Shown one piece after another: positions 25,671-33,678 of a stretch of 64,000 nt of DNA. The position numbers and the translations under genes were made by a program. How positions within the stretch are numbered: the stretch's first letter is position 1; each line of letters begins with the position of its first letter. The notes beneath the pieces were generated by a model. That model did no database searches. It was given only the letters and a program-made list of their open reading frames with translations, and was not told where the DNA came from. Origin of the DNA: Paradevosia sp036499825 (GTDB taxonomy: Bacteria > Pseudomonadota > Alphaproteobacteria > Rhizobiales > Devosiaceae); the NCBI GenBank assembly GCA_036499825.1, contig DASYCZ010000062.1, positions 266,158 through 330,157 on the forward strand, given 5' to 3'.

Positions 25671-26293
25671 TTCTCACCCCGCACGGCATGGACCAGCGAG
25701 ATCTGCTTGGTGTTGATGTCGCTCACGTCGCCATTGTCGGCCAGCGTGAACCGCACGGCGGTTTTTTCGTCGCCCGTATGGGTGAGCGTAATCGTATCGT
25801 AGTAGATCACTTTGAGTGTCGGGTTCATCTTCTCGACCTTCACGGTAACCGGAACCGGCTGCTGCGATGGATTGAGGAAGTGATAGACGTTGACGACATA
25901 TTCGCCAGGCACGATACCGCGAACGGTCACCGTTTCCTGATTGAGCGGAATGGAAATCTTGGTGCCATTCACGTCGATTTCGTCGCGATACTTGCCTCGG
26001 TCGTCGCGGTCGAGGTGCACGAAGCCCTTTTCCAGCGAGTTGTACCAGACGATGTTCCCCAGCGGATCCTCGACGTAGGTGTCGATATCGTCAGGGTTGT
26101 TGTCCGGCCAGGTGACCGTGATCAGCATTTCCGCCTTGATATTGACGTCGCCGGCCTTTGCCTCGGGGCGGATCAGCGCAAAGGCGATAAACACCATGAT
26201 GGCGAAGCCAAGCAGAGCGTTGAACAAGATATCGGTGAACGGCACGAACGTGCCGTCATCGCCGGCGCCGGTAAAAAGACTAGGCTCGTTCAT
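25667..26293 (-). CDS. TolR/ExbD-like one-TM protein with a DUF2135-like periplasmic domain
   Basis: A 208-residue protein. Residues about 15-42 (GTFVPFTDILFNALLGFAIMVFIAFALI) look like the TolR/ExbD anchor, with a single aspartate (D21) just at the start of the helix, as in proton-driven stators. The outer part is not the usual ExbD fold. It begins VTWPDNNPDDIDTYVEDPLGNIVWYNS and goes on GFVHLDRDDRG, resembling the acidic DPxG pattern of YfaP/DUF2135-type beta domains. Overlaps both neighbours by four bases. Confidence 0.75.
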   Translation of the reverse strand: MNEPSLFTGAGDDGTFVPFTDILFNALLGFAIMVFIAFALIRPEAKAGDVNIKAEMLITVTWPDNNPDDIDTYVEDPLGNIVWYNSLEKGFVHLDRDDRGKYRDEIDVNGTKISIPLNQETVTVRGIVPGEYVVNVYHFLNPSQQPVPVTVKVEKMNPTLKVIYYDTITLTHTGDEKTAVRFTLADNGDVSDINTKQISLVHAVRGEK

Positions 26294-27093
26294 GCGCGAT
26301 CTTTGATCAGGGCCGGCACGACATTGACTTCGGTCGTCTCGGTGATGACGTCGAACAATTCGCCGATGGCGCCGTCGAGCAGATAATATTCGAACTTCAG
26401 CACGAGCGCGCTGGCAATACCGCTGACGGTAACGTTCAGCGCCACGGCCATGCCGGTAGTCATGCCGGTCAGTGCCGTTCGCAGCGTTTCCGCATCGAAC
26501 GAGTTGAGCTGCGAGATCGGGATCAGCATCAGGATGAAGCCGATGGCCGTGCCCAGCAGCGCCAGCCGCAGCAGTGCTTCGGAGACGAACAGCCCGAGCT
26601 TTTCGCGGTTACGCAACTTGTCGGCCAGAGCGCGCAGCAGCAGTGTCTGGTCGAAAGCCTTGTGATCCTGCAGCGTCGCCTTGCGGATCAGATTGGCGAT
26701 ATGGCTTGCCATTATGCCCGCTTCGAGCTCGATGCCGCTTTCGGTAAACACACGTCCATCGACGGCACGATAGTTGCCGACGCTACCCCTAGAGATGATT
26801 TCGCGATTGCGCCGGCTGATCACCAGTTCGCGCGACACTTCATAGGTTTGGAATAGGCAATGGAATGCCGTCAGCACGAATATCGCGGCGATCAGCAACG
26901 AAACGCGCGTGCGATCCGTATTCAGGATCGCAGTGATCAGGCCGAAATACCACAGCACCAGAAACGCCAGCACGACGACACAGTTGACCAGCAACCATTT
27001 CAGAACCGGGAGGAAGTCGCGGATTTCGGAGGGAGAGCCTAGGACGGTCTCGCGAAGCCTCGCGGAACCGGGGGTGATTTCAGTATCTTGCAT
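26290..27093 (-). CDS. MotA/TolQ/ExbB-like channel subunit
   Basis: A 267-residue protein with helices at about 31-53, 62-80, 171-195 and 205-235. The last two (LLRLALLGTAIGFILMLIPI and ALTGMTTGMAVALNVTVSGIASALVLKFEYYLL) have the glycine-rich, paired-helix look of MotA/TolQ/ExbB proton-channel subunits, with TAIGFI and GMAVALNVT as the core. A cytosolic helical insert lies between (about 90-165). It is the first gene of a three-gene overlapping operon with a TolR-like partner, so a proton-driven membrane motor is the natural inference. Confidence 0.8.
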   Translation of the reverse strand: MQDTEITPGSARLRETVLGSPSEIRDFLPVLKWLLVNCVVVLAFLVLWYFGLITAILNTDRTRVSLLIAAIFVLTAFHCLFQTYEVSRELVISRRNREIISRGSVGNYRAVDGRVFTESGIELEAGIMASHIANLIRKATLQDHKAFDQTLLLRALADKLRNREKLGLFVSEALLRLALLGTAIGFILMLIPISQLNSFDAETLRTALTGMTTGMAVALNVTVSGIASALVLKFEYYLLDGAIGELFDVITETTEVNVVPALIKDRA

Positions 27094-27144
27094 GATGCTC
27101 CGCGCGCCTTCGAGAGTGGCGACTGTGACACGGTGTCGCTTTGG

Positions 27145-27196
27145 CTAATGTGATTAGTCATATTGGGGAGACTGATAGTGTTTTACTTGAAACACT
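27145..27196. promoter_or_regulatory. Two inverted repeats in the divergent control region
   Basis: CTAAT-GTG-ATTAG at 27145-27157 and AGTGTTT-N6-AAACACT at 27177-27196, both perfect, in an AT-rich patch between the channel operon and the DUF3422 gene. The first has the same arms as the palindrome upstream of lrp. Confidence 0.55.
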
Positions 27197-27284
27197 TAGA
27201 GCCTGCCGACGTCGAATGCGGTGTTACCAGAATCACCCGCCGCATAACAGGCCGCGGGCAACATTAGACTGCTTTGGGGGAAAT

Positions 27285-28550
27285 ATGCAGCGGCCAGCGC
27301 CAGATCATCCATTCCGTGCCATGATCCATGCGGAAATGCACGCCCGGCCGGTCATGCCGATCACGGCGCCCGTTCGCGTACGCCGCGCTGCATTCATCAG
27401 CAGCCGCGATGGTCGTGATATTCCCAAGGTACAGCAGAGGATCATCGCCTGGCTGACCGAGCGCCACGCCGCTCCCGCCGATGTCAGCATCCGCCAGTAT
27501 TCGGTGGAAGCCGGTGGTCACGGCGTCACCTTCGAATTGCATAGCGAATTCGTCACCATAACCTGGACCTCGGCGCCTGATGACTGGGAGGCCTGGCCCG
27601 ACAACATCGGCCTCGAGCTTTTCGGCGATCTCGAGCTCATCTCGGCGACCCGCCTCGATCTTGCCAATGCCGATACCATCGCGCCTTCGGCGCTGGCCGG
27701 GTTCAATCCGCTCAGCCTGTGCTATTCCGACATTTTCCATGGCAGCGCGCAGGTGGCGACGGATTTCGTCGCCGATGAGAACGGCTTCACCCGTTTCGAG
27801 GTCGCCGCCGCCCGCGGCACCGATTTGCGGCGCGGCACCATGGTGCGCCGTCTGCTCGAAATCGAAACCTACCGCAATGTCGCCCTGATGGGCCTGCCGA
27901 TCGCCCGGTCCCTGGGCCCGCGGCTCCATTCCGACGAGATGCAACTGGCTGAGGTCATGCGGCAGATCGGGGAGGATCGTGCGGGCAGGGACAACCAGAT
28001 GAGGGACAACCAGGCGGCGCTGAACACCTTGCATGATCTGTCGATCGCCGTCGGGCAGACCGTGGATGAGACCAGCTTCCGCTTTGCCGCCAGCCGCGCT
28101 TATGGCGGCGTGCTGAAGTCGCGCATCGGCCGTCTCGATGAAGTGGCGATCGGCGAATTCACCACCATCGAGCGTTACCTGGACAATCGCGTCGGCCCGG
28201 CGCTGACAACCTGCACCGCGGTTGAACGACGCCTCGAAGCGCTGGCCAATAAGCTGCAGCGTTCCACCGAACTGCTGGATGCCCGCATCGGGCTCAGCAT
28301 CGAAACCCAGAACCAGGCTGTGCTTGATAACATCTCCCGGACTTCTCTCAGCCAGTACAAGCTGCAAGAGACGGTGGAGGGTCTCTCCATCATTGCCATC
28401 TCATATTACACGCTGGCCATCCTCGGCTATTTGCTCGAAGGCCTCCACAGCGTGGTCAATGTCGACAAGAACCTCGCCGAAGCGATTGCAGCGCCTTTCG
28501 TGGTCCTGCTGGTCTGGCTGGCAATTCGCCGCATTCGTCGCGGCAAATGA
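27285..28550 (+). CDS. DUF3422-family membrane-anchored protein
   Basis: A 421-residue protein of the DUF3422 type, common in alpha- and betaproteobacteria and of unknown function. The N-terminal signature is FRAMIHAEMHARPVMPITAPVRVRRAAFIS. A long helical part (about 230-350) is probably coiled coil, and two hydrophobic helices close the protein (about 365-385 and 393-413), so most of it faces the cytoplasm. The ATG at 27285 follows GGGGG by four bases; the frame is open to 27141 but that part lies over the inverted repeats. Confidence 0.85.
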   Translation: MQRPAPDHPFRAMIHAEMHARPVMPITAPVRVRRAAFISSRDGRDIPKVQQRIIAWLTERHAAPADVSIRQYSVEAGGHGVTFELHSEFVTITWTSAPDDWEAWPDNIGLELFGDLELISATRLDLANADTIAPSALAGFNPLSLCYSDIFHGSAQVATDFVADENGFTRFEVAAARGTDLRRGTMVRRLLEIETYRNVALMGLPIARSLGPRLHSDEMQLAEVMRQIGEDRAGRDNQMRDNQAALNTLHDLSIAVGQTVDETSFRFAASRAYGGVLKSRIGRLDEVAIGEFTTIERYLDNRVGPALTTCTAVERRLEALANKLQRSTELLDARIGLSIETQNQAVLDNISRTSLSQYKLQETVEGLSIIAISYYTLAILGYLLEGLHSVVNVDKNLAEAIAAPFVVLLVWLAIRRIRRGK

Positions 28551-28628
28551 GGCGGGTCCAACTTGTTCGTCCGGGGAAAATCCACTACTCGGTTTGTGAC
28601 TGGCCTGCGTCATGGAACCGCCTCGACA

Positions 28629-28670
28629 GCCGCACGGTTTAGTGTGCAAATAGTGCTGTGACGGTGCGGC
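28629..28670. repeat. Inverted repeat upstream of the cytochrome c gene
   Basis: GCCGCAC / GTGCGGC with a 28-base spacer followed by TTTAAGG. Possible end of the DUF3422 transcript or leader of the cytochrome gene. Confidence 0.35.
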
Positions 28671-28708
28671 TTTAAGGCGCCCAATCTTCCAATGAGGAGT
28701 TATCGATT

Positions 28709-29092
28709 ATGAAAGTTCTAGCACTCGGCGCGGTCTTCGTTGCGCTTTCTGCTGGCGCTGCCTTCGCCGCTGGCGATGCAACGGCCGGCGCTACCGTGTT
28801 CAAGAAGTGCGCTGTCTGCCATTCGATCGGCGACGGTGCCGTAAACAAGATTGGTCCGATCCTGACCGGTGTCGTGGGCCGTGTCGCCGGCACAGAAGCA
28901 GGCTTCAACTACTCGCCCGCCATGGTCGACGCCGGCAAGGGCGGTCTCACCTGGACCGAAGCCGATCTTTCGGAATTCCTCCACAAGCCGAGCGACAAGG
29001 TGAAGGGCACCAAGATGACCTTCCCGGGCCTGCCGAACCAGACCGACATCGACAACGTGGTCGCCTATCTGGCTTCCATGCCCGCCAAGTAA
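28709..29092 (+). CDS. Class I cytochrome c (c2-like), periplasmic
   Basis: A 127-residue exported electron carrier. A signal peptide ends after AFA (residues 1-20). Haem is bound at C34-A-V-C37-H38, and M103 in GTKMTFPG is the likely sixth ligand. It could pass electrons from the bc1 complex or from a periplasmic dehydrogenase to an oxidase. AGGAG precedes the ATG. It lies upstream of a LysR gene and of a transporter locus of the PQQ-dehydrogenase type, but there is no dehydrogenase gene here, so a link is only possible. Confidence 0.93.
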   Translation: MKVLALGAVFVALSAGAAFAAGDATAGATVFKKCAVCHSIGDGAVNKIGPILTGVVGRVAGTEAGFNYSPAMVDAGKGGLTWTEADLSEFLHKPSDKVKGTKMTFPGLPNQTDIDNVVAYLASMPAK

Positions 29093-29154
29093 GCAGGCTT
29101 CGGTGCCACAAGGCGCCTTTCATCAAACGTTTGCGGCGAAGGTCTTCGACTTTC

Positions 29155-29166
29155 GTCGCATGCGAC
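29155..29166. promoter_or_regulatory. Palindrome upstream of lysR
   Basis: GTCGCATGCGAC, perfect, within a wider pair AAGGTC / GACCTT (29139-29169). A half-site ATGCGAC recurs at 29204-29210, just before the start. It may be the self-control site of the LysR gene or the end of the cytochrome transcript. Confidence 0.45.
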
Positions 29167-29226
29167 CTTAGATTACCTTTCCTGATGTAGAACATTGGTG
29201 TCTCATGCGACTCCCAGGAGAGTGTC

Positions 29227-30207
29227 GTGGACATCACTTTAAAGCAGCTAGAGATCTTCCAGGCCGTCGTGGTCGCAGGGTCCATCACCAAGGCCTCGCG
29301 CCGTATCGGACTGTCGCAGCCATCCATCTCGCAGCAGCTGGCCAAGCTCGAAGAAAAGCTGGGAACGCAGCTCATCGTGCGCAACCGCACGGGGCTGGTA
29401 AGCCTTACCCCTGCCGGCGAATATTGGTTCAAGGCTGGCGACGAGATGCTGCGGCGGCTGGACAACGTCGTCAACGAGCATCGGCAGCGCTTCATCGACA
29501 ACAGCGTCACCATGCGCATCGGTGTCACCCCGACCCTGCGTGGCCGCTTCGTCGCCGCCGCTGCCCGCATTGCCAAGGAAGAGCCCGGCTTCGTCAAGTT
29601 CGAGTTGACCTATGCGCTCACCAGCAACGAGCTGGTCGAAAAGCTGCGCCTGCACCAGCTCAACTGTGTCATCATCAACTCCGATGTCATCGCCAATGAC
29701 CGGTCGTCTTTCGCAGTCGCCGATCTGTTCGACGATCAGGTAGCCTGGGTCGTGCCGGCCTCGGTCAGCGCCGCGGAAATCCGCAGGGCCTTCGCCAAGG
29801 GTACCCGCCGCGAGGACATCGTTGAGCCACTACGCAATTTCGTCGAGATCGATTCCAGCATTTCGCTGCGCGCCCGCTCGGACGAATGGTATCGGCACAC
29901 GCTGCCCGCCGCTACGCCCACCTTTCTCGCCATGACCTATGCGGCAGCGATCGACATCGTCGCCGAGAACCTGGCGACGGCGCATTGCCCGATCTCGCTG
30001 CTGCCGAACCTGCCGGACCAATTGCGCAGCAAGCTGCAGTTCTTCCCCGTCGATATCAGCCGCCAGGTCGTGGCGGCCATGCCCAAGCATCTGATGACGC
30101 TGCCGGCCTACGCCAATATCTTCCGCCGGCTCGTCGAGTTCTGCCGCACCGAATACAATAGCGAGATGTCGTTCGAGGGCCTGCGGCAGTTGCCCAAGGC
30201 CAGTTGA
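29227..30207 (+). CDS. LysR-family transcriptional regulator
   Basis: A 326-residue LTTR. The winged helix is at about 1-60 (LKQLEIFQAVVVAGSITKASRRIGLSQPSISQQLAKLEEKLGTQLIVR), followed by the linker and the two-lobe effector domain. The GTG at 29227 has AGGAGAG five bases upstream. Its stop is three bases from the end of the convergent ABC operon, and the gap between the two ABC operons holds a T-N11-A palindrome, so control of the transporter locus is plausible. Confidence 0.92.
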   Translation: MDITLKQLEIFQAVVVAGSITKASRRIGLSQPSISQQLAKLEEKLGTQLIVRNRTGLVSLTPAGEYWFKAGDEMLRRLDNVVNEHRQRFIDNSVTMRIGVTPTLRGRFVAAAARIAKEEPGFVKFELTYALTSNELVEKLRLHQLNCVIINSDVIANDRSSFAVADLFDDQVAWVVPASVSAAEIRRAFAKGTRREDIVEPLRNFVEIDSSISLRARSDEWYRHTLPAATPTFLAMTYAAAIDIVAENLATAHCPISLLPNLPDQLRSKLQFFPVDISRQVVAAMPKHLMTLPAYANIFRRLVEFCRTEYNSEMSFEGLRQLPKAS

Positions 30208-30210
30208 GGC

Positions 30211-30966
30211 TCAGACCGTTTCCGACGTCGTGTGGGCCGTGATGCCGGTCAGGGCGATATAGGCCTCGGTGAGATCGGTAGTGCCCGCCGCCGCGTTGAG
30301 TTCGGCCGGCGTGCCGATGCGCAGGATTTCGCCCTTCACCAGCAGCGCGATGCGGTCGGCATTCTCGACTTCCTCCACCAGATGCGTCGCCCACAGGATC
30401 GACGTGCCCTTCTGCTGGCGTACCACCTGCATATGCTGCACCAGCATGCGGCGGGTCGTGGCATCGAGCCCCACCGAGGGTTCGTCCATCAGCAGCAAGT
30501 CGGGAGCATTGAGCAATGCCCGCGCGATTTCCACGCGCCGCTGGTTGCCGCCTGAGAGCGTGCGGACGGGTTGCTTCAGCAGGTCGCCTATCTCCAGCAG
30601 GTCCGTGGCCTCCGTAATCCGCTCCTTCAGCAGCTTCCCTGAAAGGCCGAAGAGATTGCCGTGAAAGGTGAGATTGGCTTTGACGCTCATATCGAGATCG
30701 ACCGAGCGCGACTGGAAGACCACCCCGAGCCTTTTCAGGATTTCGGAAGCATGGCGTTTGTAGCCCATCCCGAACAGCTCGACCTTGCCGTCGTCCTGTG
30801 CGAACAGGCCGCTCGAAATCTGGAACAGCGTCGACTTTCCGGCGCCGTTGGGACCCAATAGGCCAACCACTTCCGATGGGTAGATTTCAAGGCTGATGCC
30901 GCGCAACGCTTCGGTCTTGCCGTAGGATTTGCGGACCCCATCCAGTTTGAGCATCGGTTCGGTCAT
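30211..30966 (-). CDS. ABC ATPase of the PQQ-dehydrogenase-associated (Ped/Lut-like) transporter
   Basis: A 251-residue ABC-2-type ATPase: Walker A GLLGPNGAGKST, signature LSGGNQRR, Walker B LLLMDEPSVGLD, H-loop ATHLVEEVE. Its sequence style is that of the exporter-like ATPases found with PQQ-dependent alcohol dehydrogenases. The matching ABC-2 permease at 36333 has no ATPase next to it, so this is the likely partner even though it is the last gene of the opposite operon. The start overlaps the SsuB-like stop (ATGA). Confidence 0.85.
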   Translation of the reverse strand: MTEPMLKLDGVRKSYGKTEALRGISLEIYPSEVVGLLGPNGAGKSTLFQISSGLFAQDDGKVELFGMGYKRHASEILKRLGVVFQSRSVDLDMSVKANLTFHGNLFGLSGKLLKERITEATDLLEIGDLLKQPVRTLSGGNQRRVEIARALLNAPDLLLMDEPSVGLDATTRRMLVQHMQVVRQQKGTSILWATHLVEEVENADRIALLVKGEILRIGTPAELNAAAGTTDLTEAYIALTGITAHTTSETV

Positions 30967-31694
30967 GCAATCACTCCAGCCGAATGGGCGGCTATGCGTT
31001 CGGCAAGCTCCAGCCTTTCGGCCGGACTGCGCTCGCCGCGCGGTTTGTCGAAATGCAGGTCCGCTACGATCCCCGCAGGCCTGCCGTCAAGCACCACAGC
31101 CCGGTCGGCCAGCCGCGCAGCATCCTCGGCGAGGTGCGTCACGAGGATCACGGTGGGCTTTTCGACATCGATCAGATCGAGGAAAAGGTTCTGCAGTTCC
31201 GACACCAGATGCCTGTCCAGCGAGACGAAGGGCTCGTCGAGCAGCAGCAGGCTGGAGTTCACCGAGAAGGCCCGGGCGATAGCAACGCGCCGCTGCATGC
31301 CGCCGGAAAGCTGGTGCGGGTAAGCATTCTCCGAGCCCCTAAGCCCCACGCGGCCCAAAAGGGCCATGGCCTCCGCATCCGCAATCTTGGGCGCCACTGC
31401 CCGGATGTTGTCGATGGCAGTCAGCCAGGGCAGGAGCCTTGCATCCTGCAACACGAAACCTGCCGGCGGCGTGTCTTCGGCAGCGACGCCGCCCACGGTG
31501 ATCTTGCCGGAAAAGTTCGTGTCGATCCCCGCGATCATCCGTAAGAGGCTGGATTTGCCCACGCCGGATGGCCCGACCAGGGCCACTACCGTCTCTGGCA
31601 CGATCTTCAGGTGAAAGTCCTGGAACAGCGGCCGTGCTTCCGGCGAGAAGCGCTTGTCGAAGATATCGAGGCTTATGTCTGGTCCGCGCGCCAT
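30963..31694 (-). CDS. ABC importer ATPase, SsuB/TauB-like
   Basis: A 243-residue ATPase of the nitrate/sulfonate/taurine class: Walker A GPSGVGKSS, Q-loop FVLQDARLLPWLTAIDNI, signature LSGGMQRR, Walker B LLLLDEPFVSLD, H-loop VTHLAEDA. PWLTAIDNI is the helical-domain mark of the SsuB group. The start is the ATG at 31694; the longer frame is antisense-like. It overlaps the permease gene by 22 bases. Confidence 0.9.
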   Translation of the reverse strand: MARGPDISLDIFDKRFSPEARPLFQDFHLKIVPETVVALVGPSGVGKSSLLRMIAGIDTNFSGKITVGGVAAEDTPPAGFVLQDARLLPWLTAIDNIRAVAPKIADAEAMALLGRVGLRGSENAYPHQLSGGMQRRVAIARAFSVNSSLLLLDEPFVSLDRHLVSELQNLFLDLIDVEKPTVILVTHLAEDAARLADRAVVLDGRPAGIVADLHFDKPRGERSPAERLELAERIAAHSAGVIA

Positions 31695-32467
31695 CTCAAG
31701 ACTTTCCGTTCCAGCGGCCGCATCACCAGATATTCGAGCGCCAGCACCACAATGATGAAGGCGGTGGAATACGCCAATATGCCGGTGATGTCGAAGAATT
31801 GGAACAGGATCGAAACGCGGAAGCCGACGCCGCCATCGCTGCCGAGCACCTCGAATACCAGCACGATCTTCCACACCAGCGACAGGCCGGTTCGTGCCGC
31901 GGCGAGCACGAACGGCATCAGTTGCGGCACGAAGATCAGCCGCAACCGCCGCGACAGCGGCATGCGGAAAGCTAGCGCCAGTTCGTCATAGTCGTGCGAC
32001 AGGCTGCGAACACCCTCGCGCACCGTGGTGATGACCAGCGGAACCTTGTTGATGATCACCGCCAGGATCAGTGCCACCTCGGTGAGGCCAAGCCAGATAT
32101 AGAGCACGATGGCGATGACGATCGCGGGCAGGTTAAGCCCGATCACCACCCAGGTGGAGAACAGCCGGTCGATCCAGCGTACGCGCCCGAAGGCGACGCC
32201 GAGCGCCGTGCCGATGCTCATGGCAATCACGAAAGCGATGGCCGCCCGTGTCAACGTCTTGCCGAGATCAGCAAGCAGCTTGCCGTGTAGCGTCAGGTCC
32301 CAAAGATCCGCCGCCACGTCTATCGGCGACGGAAACAGGCGGTTGGGATAGAGCATTGCCAGGGCCTGCCAGATGACCAGCAGGAGCGGCAATGAGAGGG
32401 CCTCGAGACCGAGGCCCTTCCTGTGCTTTTTCGGCGCAACCCGAGCCGGCGGTTCACCGCGCGGCAA
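31673..32467 (-). CDS. ABC importer permease, SsuC/TauC-like
   Basis: A 264-residue inner-membrane permease with about six helices. The EAA loop that contacts the ATPase reads REGVRSLSHDYDELALAFRMPLSRRLRLIFVPQLMPFV, with the conserved glycine position taken by R-M. TTG start five bases after the binding-protein stop. Together with its neighbours it forms an importer for a small organic anion or precursor; sulfonates, nitrate and thiamine precursors are all moved by relatives. Confidence 0.88.
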   Translation of the reverse strand: MPRGEPPARVAPKKHRKGLGLEALSLPLLLVIWQALAMLYPNRLFPSPIDVAADLWDLTLHGKLLADLGKTLTRAAIAFVIAMSIGTALGVAFGRVRWIDRLFSTWVVIGLNLPAIVIAIVLYIWLGLTEVALILAVIINKVPLVITTVREGVRSLSHDYDELALAFRMPLSRRLRLIFVPQLMPFVLAAARTGLSLVWKIVLVFEVLGSDGGVGFRVSILFQFFDITGILAYSTAFIIVVLALEYLVMRPLERKVLRWRADQT

Positions 32468-32472
32468 ATAGT

Positions 32473-33468
32473 CTATTTGCTGTATCCCTTCCAGAACGTG
32501 CCGTCGGCGAGGGTGGTTGAATCACCCCCCACCACGTCGGGCCCGCCAAACTTGGCCATCAGTGCGAAGGACTGCGCGGCGGCTGCGCTGTCCTTGTCCG
32601 GATTATAACCGTGTACGATACCCTCACGGTAGTCGTCCCGGAGCTGCTTGAACAGCGCATCGTTGTCCTTGACGTTCATGATGTCGCGAATGCCGTCCCA
32701 GGCGGAATCGTCGGAGAGCAGCGCTGCCTTGGTGTCGAACGAGGCATCGAAGAAGGCCTTCAGCGCCGCCGGCTTGTCGGTCGCCGTCTTGTCGGTGAAA
32801 GCCCAGCCGAGCAAGGGGGGCTGCTGCGTCACGCCAAGGCCCTTCAGCATATCCCAGACCGAGATCAGCTCGGTGTCGCCGGCGAGTTTCGCCCGCGCGT
32901 TCCAGTTCCACAGATTGAGGCTGGCGTCGGCCTGGCCGCCGGTGATCAGTTCATTGATCAGCGGCGCGGCGCCGAAACGCACGGTGGCGTCGTCGGTCAA
33001 CTGCTTGCCGGTAAGGCTGGCGTAATAGGCTTCGAGCACGACCCAGCTCTTGTCGACCGGGCTGCCGGAAATCGCCAGCGTCTTGCCCTTGAGGTCTTCG
33101 ATCTTGGTGATGTTGGATTTCGGGTTGACCATCAGGCCGCCCACGGTCAGCGAATGCGGCACGTAGGACACCATGTTGCCCTGGCTGCGCTGGATGGAAA
33201 CCCATACGAAATCAGACAGGATGATGTCGACGGCGCCGCCCTGCAGGGCGATCTGGCCGGCCTTGGAGTCCGCCACCGGGCGGATTTCGAGGTCGAGGTT
33301 GTTCTTCTTGTCGAGGCCCAGATTTTTCATGGCCTGCAATTCCCAGAGCACGGTGCCGCCATCCTGGGCGCCGATCACGATCTTCTGGGCTTCCTGTGCC
33401 AGGCCTGTGGCCATGGTTGCCATTGTGAGTGCCAGGCTGACCAGCAGGGGCCTGATAACGCTGTGCAT
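32473..33468 (-). CDS. Periplasmic binding protein of the SsuABC-like importer
   Basis: A 331-residue SsuA/TauA/NMT1-type binding protein. A signal peptide (MHSVIRPLLVSLALTMATMATGLAQ) precedes KIVIGAQDGGTVLWELQAMKNLGLDKKNNLDLEIRPV. The hinge GGAVDIILSDFVWVSIQRSQG and LKGKTLAISGSPVDKSWVVLEAY are typical. The start is the ATG at 33468 behind GGGAGA; a frame to 33534 lacks a ribosome site. First gene of the four-gene minus-strand operon. Confidence 0.9.
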   Translation of the reverse strand: MHSVIRPLLVSLALTMATMATGLAQEAQKIVIGAQDGGTVLWELQAMKNLGLDKKNNLDLEIRPVADSKAGQIALQGGAVDIILSDFVWVSIQRSQGNMVSYVPHSLTVGGLMVNPKSNITKIEDLKGKTLAISGSPVDKSWVVLEAYYASLTGKQLTDDATVRFGAAPLINELITGGQADASLNLWNWNARAKLAGDTELISVWDMLKGLGVTQQPPLLGWAFTDKTATDKPAALKAFFDASFDTKAALLSDDSAWDGIRDIMNVKDNDALFKQLRDDYREGIVHGYNPDKDSAAAAQSFALMAKFGGPDVVGGDSTTLADGTFWKGYSK

Positions 33469-33539
33469 GATGTTCTCCCACGACCTTGTGTGGGGCATAT
33501 CTTGGCGCGGATACCTCTCGAAGCCAATCAACATACATC

Positions 33540-33556
33540 CCTATAATCGCTATAGG
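33540..33556. promoter_or_regulatory. Palindrome between the two divergent ABC operons
   Basis: CCTATA-ATCGC-TATAGG, perfect 6-bp arms. It contains the T-N11-A spacing of LysR-type sites. The 210-bp gap must hold promoters for both operons, and the LysR protein encoded at 29227 is the nearest candidate regulator. Confidence 0.5.
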
Positions 33557-33678
33557 AGACGGCGATATTCAACATTGGCGACCGCTCGTTGCATGAGTCC
33601 CACGCAGTCGTGAACATACCGGACGGGTCAATTTTTGTTTATCGGAACCGGCAGGGCGCCGGTTTGAGGGAGATTTCT

